Positions 1 to 8,917 of a stretch of 64,000 nucleotides of DNA are shown here, one piece after another. Within the stretch, counting starts at the first letter, position 1. Each line of letters starts with the position of its first letter. The translations under genes and the position numbers were made by a program. This stretch comes from Limnomonas spitsbergensis. Taxonomy: Eukaryota; Chlorophyta; Chlorophyceae; Chlamydomonadales. The stretch spans positions 434,001 through 498,000 of the forward strand of contig JAYJMM010000040.1 in the NCBI GenBank assembly GCA_037349105.1. Direction: 5' to 3'. The notes under the pieces are model-generated. The model made no database searches. It was given only the letters and a program-made list of their open reading frames with translations, and was not told where the DNA came from.

Positions 1-463
1 GGGTAGGAGGTGAGGGTAAAGGTGCTGCAACACCAGAATGCGGTTCCCTTGCGATCTCTCTGAACTCAGCACTGATATCAGAGTAGAGGTACTGGAGGAC
101 TGGTATGCCTGCCCGCAGGGTCATCTCAAGGCCGGCACACAGGCCGCCGAATGGTTATATGGGGACAACGCCTTTAGTGCAGAAGGTGCTGACGGTCACT
201 GAGGGCACACATGTTGTGTTAACCCTTAGATCCTGCCTTTGCTGCGTGTCTCTTGGCAACTGACTTACAACACTGGAGACCAGGGTGCGTGCCCGCTCCC
301 TGCTAGTGTGAAGGAGTTCCTGAGCTGACGGTGGCTGAGGTCTCTCGTTATCGCTATGTATAGCACATGTGACATCCATGTTCCAGGTGGCGGAGGCAAA
401 CGCGGACTCAGCTGCCCTCAGGCGCTGGGCACTGCGCCTGCCCTCTTGGGCCATCCTGACCAC
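1..463 (-). pseudogene. Copy A: start of retrotransposon DNA methyltransferase region, cut by window edge
   Basis: This is the start of the methyltransferase module of the damaged Gypsy copy A, read leftwards and running off the window. Residues up to about position 155 parallel the region preceding the methyltransferase of element B (a shared VRMAQEGRR block and a shared ERAR block). After an in-frame TAA at 155-157 the frame continues with PFGG, a CAGLE block and LYSDIS, matching methyltransferase motif I of element B (FEPFGG, CSGLE, LYADIS). The stop falls exactly where element B has Glu before PFGG, so this copy is broken at motif I. The catalytic part lies outside the window. Homology to element B is direct; the loss of function is inferred from the stop. 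Confidence 0.7.
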
Positions 464-960
464 CTGATCGGCGTGCCGGAGGTTACAGCAGGCAAGGCCT
501 GTGAGGGCTGCAATATGGGTGGAGTTTTCAGCATCACCCAGGGCGGGAGAGACCGTGTCAGGTCCAGCCTGGCGCCCGTGTGGTCTGCTGTGGAGGGGAT
601 GGGGGGACGTGAGGGTACATCAGCATTCTGGTGGCAAGCACCCTGGCGGTGGACAATGGTTATGTCCAGCTCCTGTAGGGTGACTGCCCACCGGGCATGC
701 TGGCCCACCAGCTCCTGGTTCGCCATCAGATAGGTCAGGGGTTTATGGCCGGTGATGAGGTTGAATTTGCAGCCAAAAAGCATGTGGCAGTAGGTACGGG
801 CACCATAGACAGCGGCTAGCATTTCTCCCTGGAAGGATGAGTAATTCTTTTCACTCTTGTTCAAGGACCGGGAGGTGCAAGCTACCATGTATTCCCTACC
901 ACTATCGTCACACTGCCCTAGGACGGCCCCGATGCCTTTAATTGAAAAATCCGTATACAC
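418..960 (-). pseudogene. Copy A: Ty3/Gypsy RNase H domain, active site altered
   Basis: This is an RNase H domain of a Gypsy polyprotein, which degrades the RNA strand of RNA/DNA hybrids during reverse transcription. YTDFS supplies the first catalytic Asp, QGEML the Glu and a NAD near the end the last Asp. The third acidic position reads ITGHKPL where element B has ITDHEPL, so a catalytic Asp is replaced by Gly. The C-terminal end (from about position 530 leftwards) shifts frame relative to element B, where the methyltransferase leader should begin. The upstream connection to the RT is interrupted by an insertion at 991-3276. It is a dead copy. Confidence 0.85.
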
Positions 961-1739
961 AAAAAAGGGGCGGGGTGGCCCCCGCCCATCGGGTTTTGGT
1001 ACCGCGCAGGGACCAAGGGGGTGGGGGGGAAAAAGAGGCAGGGACCAAGGAAAGGGGGGGGAAAAGGAAAAGAAGGGGGGAAAAAGAAAGGGGTTTTACG
1101 CTGAGATATCCTCTAATTGCTCTGCCTTGCACTTACGACGCGCTTAAAGGTTTTCCCCCCTTTTGTGTGAACTTTTCCCCCCATCAGAGCTGTGATAGCT
1201 CCACATGTCAATTTTAACACATTTTAAAGGTGAAACATATTTTGGTGTGCATAAAAAAAATCTGTAAGATGTTTAGAGTCTGTTGGAGCACAGTGGGTAT
1301 TACTACCGTTCCACCTTGGCATGCCACTCACATCACACAAGTCAATGACGTTAAACCTTCGAGAGTTGCTAAAAAAAAGCAGCCGCATGGGCGCCCCAAT
1401 GTCCCGTTGGTAGGAAAAAAGAAATTCAATGCAAGAGGAGGAAAAAAAGAGAGGAGCATGAGGGACCCCCCCTCCCCAACAAAAGAAGGAAAGTCAGTTA
1501 TAAGCATGCCACACAAGTGTGAAACGTGCTCATGAACAACTGTATCATCATCATCATCAGCCATACATTGAACCCTGTGCCATTCAAGCTGTCTTAACAC
1601 ACAAACCTAAAAACTGGAGTTCTGCTGAAGTCGCTCAACGTGCTACTAAGCCCTCTCCATCTCCTTCTTCATCTCAACAGATGCCTCGATCGTATCAAAA
1701 CTGTTGCGCTCACACCTGCATGCAATGCATGTCAACATG

Positions 1740-1935
1740 TATTTCAGTGATTCAGCTACAATTCAGCTACAATCCAGGGCTCAATTCAGGTACAATTCAG
1801 CTACAACCCAGGGCTCAATTCAGCTACAACCCAGGGCTCAATTCAGGTAGAATTCAGCTCAGTTGCAAATTAGCAATCCATGGCTCAACTACAATATCCA
1901 GGGCTCATCTACAATTCAGCTCAGCTGCAATTTAC
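1740..1935. repeat. Minisatellite of ATTCAGCTACAA / CCAGGGCTCA units
   Basis: Tandem imperfect copies of a roughly 30-bp unit built from ATTCAGCTACAA and CCAGGGCTCA blocks, degenerating toward the right end. It lies inside the inserted 2.3-kb segment. No coding function is proposed. Confidence 0.75.
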
Positions 1936-1942
1936 CTACAAT

Positions 1943-2487
1943 CTAACTGGGAGCATCGTATGAGACTGTCATAGCAGCTTGCATTGCATACACGTTTTGT
2001 AACACAAGCTCCACATAACAGCCAAAGTATACCTCGAAGCCATGATCCAGCTTAATGATGTGGTGACAGAAGGTGCCCTGGATGATCCGATGCGTCTTGA
2101 GGAGCTGCTCCACTGCCTCCAGGTACATCTCAGACAGGAACTGTGATGCATTGTGCTAGCAGAGGTCATGTCAGGGTAGGCGAATTTCTCTTGCCCAAAG
2201 CTCTGCCCTGGCCGACTGAGCTTCTCATACAGATCATGCTCCTGACGTGCATGTTCAGCATGCATAAGGCTGTTGAATGCATTGGCCAGCTGGGTGAAGG
2301 TCACCCCCTGAGGGATGAGCGTCATCATCAAGGCTTGCAGGTCAGAGGGTATGCCTGACTGTGGCGAGCGTTCCACTGGGATCAGGTGGCGAACAGCAGC
2401 GGGCATCTGATCCAGCAAATTGATGTCTTGCACGTAGATGATGGCAATGGGCAGAATGTCAAAGTAAAAATATTCCGTTCTGAGGTT
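1943..2487 (-). pseudogene. Unknown protein-like frames carried by the insertion
   Basis: Two adjoining minus-strand open frames read as protein-like sequence. The first (from about 2487 to 2150) contains LLDQMPAAVRHLIPVERS and FTQLANAFNSLMHAEHARQ. A frame change near 2140-2160 then leads to a second stretch, 2128-1943, with EMYLEAVEQLLKTHRIIQG. No ATG start is evident and an AG precedes the first stretch, so these could be exons of a captured host gene. I do not recognise the family. Capture of gene pieces by a Mutator-like element would fit, but that is inference. The frame change may equally mark an intron edge or decay. Confidence 0.35.
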
Positions 2488-2639
2488 TGGATTTAGCTAG
2501 GTCAGGCCATGCCTTGATTATAACAGGCCTAGTTGTTTGTGGGCATGATTACACATGCTTAGCGCACAATGGCACTCTCATGCAGCATGAGCAAAGTGGA
2601 AACAAGGATGCCATGCATGCCATGACGCCCATGCAACCA

Positions 2640-2762
2640 GCCCAGTCTCCATCAGTCAGCCCATCATGCTCCATCAGTCAGCCCATCATGCTCCATCAGT
2701 CAGCCCATGCTCCATCAGCCAGCCCATGCTGCATCAGTCAGCCCATGCTCCACCAGTCAGGA
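2640..2762. repeat. Minisatellite of CATCAGTCAGCCCATGCTC units
   Basis: About six imperfect copies of a 15-20 bp unit with core CATCAGTCAGCCCATGCTC, next to a hypothetical minus-strand frame inside the insertion. Confidence 0.8.
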
Positions 2763-2772
2763 AAACTAAGAA

Positions 2773-3126
2773 TCATTCAGTCACTGGCCTGACGACCAGC
2801 TGCCTCCCCTCTAGGTCGCAGTCGAGGTGAGTCACGGCCCTATCCTTCATCATCATGGCAGGGATCCACGAATACGTGACGTCTAGGGCCCTCAGGCTCG
2901 GCGCCTTCCCGTTAGGTGGACAAATCGAAGCGCCAATCGCGTTGCCCACATGGCCGAGCAGGTTGCTCCAGGCCGACGCGCTGTCCAGTTTGATCCCGTC
3001 TCCACCCGCTGCATCATAGCTTTTATTACTATCGCCTTTTAGACGCAGGTCGGACAATGTTTGGCCTGTGACAGTGAATAGAATCCTCGGGTCATTGCCG
3101 AGTAGGGGGTATTGCAGCGTCGTCAT
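2773..3126 (-). CDS. Hypothetical protein, 117 aa, inside the insertion
   Basis: An ATG-initiated frame of 117 codons ending in TGA. The translation is balanced in composition (for example LLGNDPRILFTVTGQ and SAWSNLLGHVGNAIG), with no low-complexity bias, so it could be coding. No signal peptide, membrane segment or known motif is visible. It lies near the right terminus of the 2.3-kb insertion and is oriented toward the minisatellite. It could be a captured gene fragment or an element-encoded protein. No function is proposed. Confidence 0.3.
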   Translation of the reverse strand: MTTLQYPLLGNDPRILFTVTGQTLSDLRLKGDSNKSYDAAGGDGIKLDSASAWSNLLGHVGNAIGASICPPNGKAPSLRALDVTYSWIPAMMMKDRAVTHLDCDLEGRQLVVRPVTE

Positions 3127-3276
3127 GAATAAAACATTTTTAATATTCGAATGAGCTGAATTGTTGAAATTGTGGTGTCTAATTCACTTGGGCGTTGTGG
3201 AGTAGGCCGTGTACGGTTGGGGGGGAATTTTTCCCCCTTGGTCCCTGCCCCGTACCGCACCTCGATAGGGTTTTGG

Positions 3277-4372
3277 CGGGCCTGTTCCGCTGTAGTCTGG
3301 CCGCCTCGGGACCATGCCACCCTCGCACATATCTGTTTTTAGGTCTTGGAAAGCGCGGTTTTGGGCGGGACCCCATTCAAAGGGGACTCCGTTGTGTCCC
3401 AAGTACTCTACCGTTGCGCATCCGAACAGGGATTTATCTGGGTGTGCTCTGAGGCCCACCCAGTATACCATATCCAGCATGGCCTGGACGTGGCCAATGT
3501 GCTCTTCAGGGGTGTCGGCGCTAAAAACCAGCAGGTCGTCAATAAAAGCTACACAAAATCTGCTGAGGCGGGTCGCTGCTATTTCTCCTTCCATCATTCT
3601 TTGAAAGTAAGGGGGGCCGTTTCGAGCCCAAAATTAAGTTTCTTGTACATCCACAGCTCGGGTCCCATCCAGAATGCCGTTTTAGGCTGGTCTTCCTCTT
3701 TGATCGGGATCTGCATGAACCCAGACCTGAGGTCGACCTTACTAAAGACCCTGGCAGATCCTAGGTTTTGGAAAATTGTTTCCATCCTTGGGATTGCAAA
3801 CTCTTGTTTAGCTGTGCGTTCATTTAGGCGGCGCATGTCATGCGCTATGCGGTGTTGGTCCATTCCCCCGTGTCGGCGCATTTCTTTGCCGCAACTACTG
3901 AGTTGGATGCATATTTAATGCGACCGCCCTGGGGTACTTAAACAATAATACCCGCGTCTATCATTGGTTGGTATTTGTCTCTAAAAATGGCGTCCTTGGG
4001 GGGCACCATGATCCTGGCCCTCTGGAAACACGGCAGATTTTCCAGAGCTAGTGCGAACTCACTCGCTTGGCCGTGATAGCCGGGGAGGTCCATCATGTCG
4101 TACGCGAAAGAGCTTTTGCGGTCCCTGATGCTCTGCTCGAATCGCTGCTGCTGCTCCAGCGTGAAGTCCGGGTGCATGCCCAGCAGCCAGCCATCGGCTG
4201 TCTTTGTATAGGCGCAAGGCGGCTCGATCGTGCCGCCCGGCTGGAAGACGTCGATGACTGCTGACGCAGGCTGCTTGGCGCCCCCTGCCTTGCAGCGGGG
4301 CGGGACGCCGTTGCTGGGTGCGAACGGAGCTGGCATAGGAGGCGGCCACTGCCGTTGCGGCGCTATGGACAC
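3277..4372 (-). pseudogene. Copy A: Ty3/Gypsy reverse transcriptase, frameshifted and internally deleted
   Basis: This is the reverse transcriptase of copy A. From right to left it shows a linker with VFQPGG and HPDFTLEQQQRFEQ, the fingers region (RIAHDMRRLNERTAKQEFAIPR), the VDLRSGFMQIPI block, and the active-site motif FIDDLLVFS near 3540, followed by EEHIGHVQ and VEYLGHN. All of it parallels element B. At least two frame changes break it, near 3910 and 3620. Relative to element B, about 57 residues are missing straight after YLGHN, where the frame jumps to GVPFEWG. This removes most of the connection between RT and RNase H. It is clearly non-functional. Confidence 0.85.
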
Positions 4373-5400
4373 TTCCCTGTCAGCCTAGCCGGCTCTTGGG
4401 CGCTGTCCCCTGACTGTTGATGAAAGCCCCCTCGCCGGAGGTGAAGCTGCTGAAGCGTGCTTGCTGGTAGCCCGCCTGGCATCGTGGCGGGCAGAGCTAC
4501 AGCACTATGACGACCAGGAGGACAAAAACTTCCCTGAGGAAGCTCTTGTACGTGGGGCTAGGCAGCGCCGTCGCCCCCAGTGGTCTAACCGGCGGGGGTG
4601 GCTCGTGCTGTGGCTGCTCCTGCCTCTGGCGAGCCTTCCTTGCATTTTTGCCCCCACTGACCCTGGCTGCTCCTCGGGTGACGGCCAGGCTGCCAGACTC
4701 AGAAGACGTGGCGAGCCTCGTCTGCTATGCACGCTGTGGGCGGCTGGGTTCGGCCATGGAGTTGGTCGCCGTGCGTGGCTGGACGGCCGGCTGGCGTCCC
4801 GATCTCCTCTTAATTGGAAGGCCTTACCATTGCTGATCTCCACAGTTATCCTCCCGCCCGGCTTGCCAACCCTGCCTTCCTTCTTGACCTCCAACACCGT
4901 TGTACTATCCATATTATTGAGCTCGGATTTACCTCCAATCTGCAATTCTGCCTTTCCCACAAATCCGCACCACATGCACAATTGGTACAATTGCTTCGCG
5001 CCGCTGGAAGGACCCTCACTACACCTATCATACACCCTCTCCACACTCCTGCCCCCCACCCTCTTACACATCCATTACCACCCCCTGCTACAGACATCCT
5101 CAACCCCTATGTTCATCTCGCCATCATTGGTTGCTCATATTTTCTATAAATATACCATGCACCTCTTTCCAGTCCTTGGTATCCCACCCCTCAACGTCCC
5201 CCCACTGCTTAAACAACTAACAGTTCACACTGTCCAATCTGATTTTTCCATTCATCGGCTCCGACGTTTCCTTGAAAACAGTCCACCCGACTGCCAGCCA
5301 GCATCTCCCCCTGTTCTAACTGACCCGCCGTAGCCCCTTTCTCCCTTAAAGGGTATACAGACCGGGGCTTGGGCGACTCGTCAACCTGTACTTCCCAAAA
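4373..5400. other. Unassigned sequence upstream of copy A RT
   Basis: This stretch should hold the 5' part of copy A on the minus strand, but no gag, protease or zinc-knuckle signal is recognisable. A TAG interrupts the RT linker frame near 4387. Several long frames exist on both strands because the region is GC- and then C-rich. A plus-strand frame at 4814-5149 reads more protein-like than the rest, but I could not assign it. I treat the stretch as degraded element sequence or flank. Confidence 0.4.
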
Positions 5401-5433
5401 TCCACGCCGCATCGGCGTTCTCTTTTCTTTTCC

Positions 5434-5646
5434 TTCTACAACGCGTCGCGCTTATTCAGTGAAGGTGCTGCACAGGCGCAGTTGACCTCGTATGGGCTCA
5501 CGCTAGTTCCATGCGAAGTTCAGAGTTCTCGCATCATATCACAGGGAATAAATATAAGGGCGGGAGTTCGGGATCTCAGCGATCTGGAACGGTACTCTTT
5601 CGACCTGATAAGGAATGGTTTCCATCCCCAGCCACACCAGAAGGCA
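5434..5646 (+). pseudogene. Left half of an open frame split by element B
   Basis: A plus-strand open frame reads toward element B (blocks ASRLFSEGAAQ, TSYGLTLVPCEV and DLSDLERYSFDLIRNGF). It ends at the element boundary at 5646. If the 15.3-kb element and one copy of its target duplication are removed, the frame stays in register with the plus-strand frame that resumes at 20972. No family is recognised. The start is unclear: a pyrimidine-rich stretch at 5420-5440 could be a splice acceptor. It may be a host gene or an older element. Confidence 0.45.
5643..5646. repeat. Target-site duplication (left) of element B
   Basis: GGCA at 5643-5646 abuts the TG terminus of element B and recurs at 20968-20971 directly after its CA terminus. 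Extending one base gives AGGCA on both sides if the terminal A is counted in the duplication. Confidence 0.65.
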
Positions 5647-5892
5647 TGTCGCACCATAAAGCAGTAAACGTGCTAATATGGTAAACTCCGTAATCTCCGG
5701 TAAAGGCACCTTAGAGAGGAGTCCTTCTACTCATAACTACGGTACATTACCGTACACACAGGCTCCTTGTACTTCAGACAGGAGCTGTTAACTGGCTACT
5801 GTAAGGTTCAGCCCTAGCAGGAAGTCTCTCTGCCTAGGGGTAAGGTCTGGGTGTCCCTGTCTCGTGGGTACCGCCCCTACTACTTCACTCGC
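5647..5892 (-). repeat. Terminal block B2 of element B
   Basis: The outermost block at the 3' end of element B (minus sense), 246 bp, starting TGTCGCACC on the plus strand. It differs from block B1 (6524-6767) by one substitution and one 2-bp indel. Joined to A2 it gives an 875-bp unit with TG and CA ends, which would be a complete LTR. Confidence 0.8.
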
Positions 5893-6521
5893 GATGTGCG
5901 CTTCAGGTCCGTGGCGGACTTCTCCCTCACGACAGTGATGGGCGCCTACGAGCAGACTTCGTGACTACTCACTGGCTGCGGGTGCTCAACGAGTTAAGCT
6001 TCTCAATTTGTCTTTGGATGTCAGGAAATAGCTAGGATTGGCGCAGGCCTTCTGGCCGTCTGGTCGCGATCCAGCTAGGCTATGTCAAGGGCACTTACCG
6101 CGTCACACGCGGTGAGGGGACGAGAGCGCAGACTGCGTACTTCTGTTCTGCAGGGGCCTCGATCCTCAACTGAGGTTTTTTTATCTCCTGCTATCTCAGC
6201 AGAGGCTGATCTAGTCTTGACTTGTTGCAGGTACTGACGTTTGGAACACCTCGGGTCTCACGCACTGGGTGACGGCCGGAGCTTGTTACAGAAGAGGTCT
6301 GTCCTTTTGAAAGGGACGAAGTAGCTAGTTTGGCCATTGCCGAGAAATAAATTGAATCGGCAAACCCCAATTCAGAGTACGGGAAAGCTTAACCCCTAGC
6401 GTAAGCGGGTTTCTAGGTTCCGGTTCAAATAAGGAGGATCCGGAGGGAAGCTGCGAAGTCTCCGTGGTCGCTAACTGCGACCTAAACGGTTCTGGCACGT
6501 ATACTGTAATATACCGTGACA
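5890..6521 (-). repeat. Terminal block A2 of element B
   Basis: A 632-bp copy of block A, matching A1 at 20336-20967 with about 15 substitutions and no length change. It begins (minus sense) TGTCACGG and joins directly to B2. It is the A part of the putative 3' LTR. Confidence 0.85.
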
Positions 6522-6523
6522 GC

Positions 6524-6767
6524 TGTCGCACCATAAAGCAGTAAACGTGCTAATATGGTAAACTCCGTAATCTCCGGTAAAGGCACCTTAGAGAGGAGTC
6601 CTTCTACTCATAACCACGGTACATTACCGTACACACAGGCTCCTTGTACTTCAGACAGGAGCTGTTCTGGCTACTGTAAGGTTCAGCCCTAGCAGGAAGT
6701 CTCTCTGCCTAGGGGTAAGGTCTGGGTGTCCCTGTCTCGTGGGTACCGCCCCTACTACTTCACTCGC
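6524..6767 (-). repeat. Internal block B1 of element B
   Basis: A second copy of block B (244 bp), separated from A2 by the dinucleotide GC at 6522-6523. In minus sense it follows a purine-rich stretch (GAGGAGCGGGGGGG, rc of 6768-6781), the position expected for a polypurine tract. The B1-GC-A2 arrangement resembles an LTR-LTR junction. Confidence 0.8.
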
Positions 6768-7495
6768 CCCCCCGCTCCTCAGCGTTAAGCCTATCGGGCA
6801 TGCGCTGGGAGCCGGAAAAAGGGGTCGGTACTGTTAGGAAGAAACTTCTGGCAATATGTACACCTCAGAAGATCAAAGTATCAAAGCAAATCTGCCTGGT
6901 TCAGGCCTCCTCCGCCTCTGCCTGATTCAGGCTATATACACATATCTGCCTGGTTCAGGCTGTCTTCAAAGCAAAAATCACATAATCTCCGCAGGCAATG
7001 CGCACATACTGCGAGTCATTCTCAGCATCTCAGCTGCTCAGCACCAAATGTGGCTGTTAATCAGAATCATTAGGCCAGGCTAGGTATAACCGCTGCTCTC
7101 GCCCCACTGCGCCATAGACGCCTGGTCTTCAAGGCCACATGAAATGTGCGCCGCAGCAGCGGCATTCTGCCCCCTTGAGTACTATCACTACTCCACAAAA
7201 TCAAGTCTTGTCGCCCATTGCTCCAGCATATGTACTACCGCAGCCTTGCTGCTGCGGCTCTTTGAGAAACAAATTTTCATAACCCGTAGCTGCCTTAGGT
7301 CTTGTCGCCACCTAGCATAATCCGCCATTGGCCCGCTGGCCGCCGGCCCAGCACCTGCCGTGTACTAGGACCAGATGCGCTGCGCCTGAAAGTGTCTTCT
7401 GCTGCTCAGTTTCCTGCCCTTTCCTGCCGGTTACGGCGTGGGTATCGTCATATGCTCAGCGGCCTTGCCGCTCTGGGCTTGGCCTTCCCTGAGGT
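6768..7495. other. Element B 3' non-coding region
   Basis: This lies between the end of the PHD-containing frame and block B1. It contains three near-palindromic TGCCTGGTTCAGGC-type motifs between 6890 and 6962 and no convincing open frame. It probably holds the 3' untranslated region and transcript-end signals of the element. Confidence 0.5.
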
Positions 7496-8917
7496 TCAGG
7501 TATCGGTGCACCCTTCTAGTGCCGATTCCTCCTCCTCCCTTGCTGCTTCCTTGGCCACCTTGGCCCTTCTGGCAACTGCCCTCGGGGTGACATTGGCCTC
7601 TCCCCGGCCAGTGGTGTACGAGATGTCGTACAACCCGTTCGCCATTGGCCTTGCGATGCCCCGCTCCATTTGCCGTGTGGCCGGGTTGGTGGCCATAACC
7701 TCCACCTCAGGCTTATCCATGATGTCGGCATCCGGGGCCGCCCTGGCTGCCGCCCTGGCGGCTGGGCTCGGCCGCCCCTGGATGGCTGCGCTGCGCTCTG
7801 GCTCTACAGCGGGCCATGCTATCTCAGCGGGCCCAGCTTCCTTGTCGTCCGGCTGGCACCGCGGGCACAACCATTCGCCCTCAGGCACCTCATCAAGTGC
7901 TGGTACCAAGCAATCCATGTGCCAACCTGTGTTGCAGACATCGCACAACAGCATCACATCTCCGCGATCTGGCAGTTGGCACACCTCACAAGACAAGCTG
8001 TTATTGGGCCTCGCCCCACTGAAATCTACCACACCCCGGAGGTTGGGCAAGTTGCACGGGGAGCAGTTGACAGCGTTCTCTGTCTCTGTCAAGCCGTCTG
8101 CTCCCTCCAACACCAGTGTGCCTGTTTCCCCCAGCTTTTTAACTCTGGGGATCTCTGGCCTAGCCTTAGGATCCAGGCTACGGCGCTCCGATGAATATCT
8201 GACATACACGTAATCGCCCTCTGCGAAACGTCTGACCTGGGGGACGTATCCTCCCCCCCTGATCCTTGCATATCGCAGCTTATCGCGGTGCTGTGCGATC
8301 TTTAGGTGCTCACCCGCTAATGGCAGCGCCTCTTTGATCCTAGCCACTCTGGCCAGGAGCAGGTCCGCTGCCTCCTCTGCTGTTGCCACCTTGGCGGTGC
8401 TTCATAGGTCCGCCCCCACTCTGGAGGGGAACGTGGGTCTCTGCCCAAAAAGAACCTCGTAGGGCGCCATGCGCGTGGCCTGCTGCGGCGAGCAGCGAAA
8501 GCCCAGGGCCACCCATGGTACCATCTTGTCCCAGGATTCGTCGCTGCTGCCCTCCTGGCAGCATTTGCGAAGTCCTGTCTTGAGGGTCTGGACTGCCCTC
8601 TCGGACAGCCCGTCTGCCTGGGGGTGATTGGCAGAAGTGGTGCGGTGGTCAATAAAACAATCCAGCAACATGTCCTGGAATTCTCCCTGGAATTCTGTCC
8701 CCTGGTCCGTCACCACCTCTGCGTAGCCCCCGAATCTTGCTACCACATTCTGGAAGAAAGCCAAGGCCGTCACATCTGACGCCTTGCTTGGAATGGGGAT
8801 TAACTCCACCCACTTGGAGTAATGCTCCACACCACACACACCATCACAAATCGATTGCCCCTGGGCGTGGTGGTGAATGGTCCACACAGATCCACTCCCC
8901 ACCGGAAAAATAACCAC
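7496..8917 (-). CDS. Element B: DDE integrase core, C-terminal domain and PHD finger
   Basis: This is the C-terminal part of the polyprotein. The integrase core has VTDQGTEF (second catalytic Asp, near 8705) and NHPQADGLSER (catalytic Glu, near 8600). The first Asp is at the end of the preceding frame, which shifts near 8825 in a GT-rich tract. A TGA at 8402-8404 interrupts the frame without changing it, and the downstream residues continue the integrase C-terminal domain (AQHRDKLRYARIRGG, then a GDYVYVRY barrel-like stretch). Next, C134-C137, C149-C152, H157-C160 and C175-C178 of the last frame (7990-7856) form a C4HC3 PHD finger, a histone-tail reader fold. The frame ends at a TGA at 7496. 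A PHD replaces the chromodomain expected in chromoviruses. A role in integration targeting is inference. Confidence 0.88.

Larger units (their letters stand above)
991..3276. mobile_element. Insertion of about 2.27 kb in copy A with inverted ends and 9-bp duplication
   Basis: The Gypsy copy A frame is broken between its RT and RNase H by this segment. GGGTTTTGG occurs at 991-999 and again at 3268-3276, and removing one copy with everything between restores the Gypsy layout seen in element B. Inside the ends, the 16-nt GCAGGGACCAAGGGGG at 1006-1021 is the exact inverse of 3233-3248, so the insert has inverted termini. The right end carries about 13 extra bases relative to the left. A 9-bp duplication is typical of Mutator-like DNA transposons, but I see no transposase, so this would be non-autonomous. 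It carries two minisatellites and two minus-strand open frames. Confidence 0.55.

Noticed and set aside
4461..5333. 290-codon plus-strand frame as a host gene
   Set aside because: Composition follows a pyrimidine-rich tract, several other frames are equally open, and no motif or start context supports it.
7302..8213. 303-codon plus-strand frame
   Set aside because: Shadow of the GC-rich integrase/PHD coding strand; the minus strand carries clear domain motifs.
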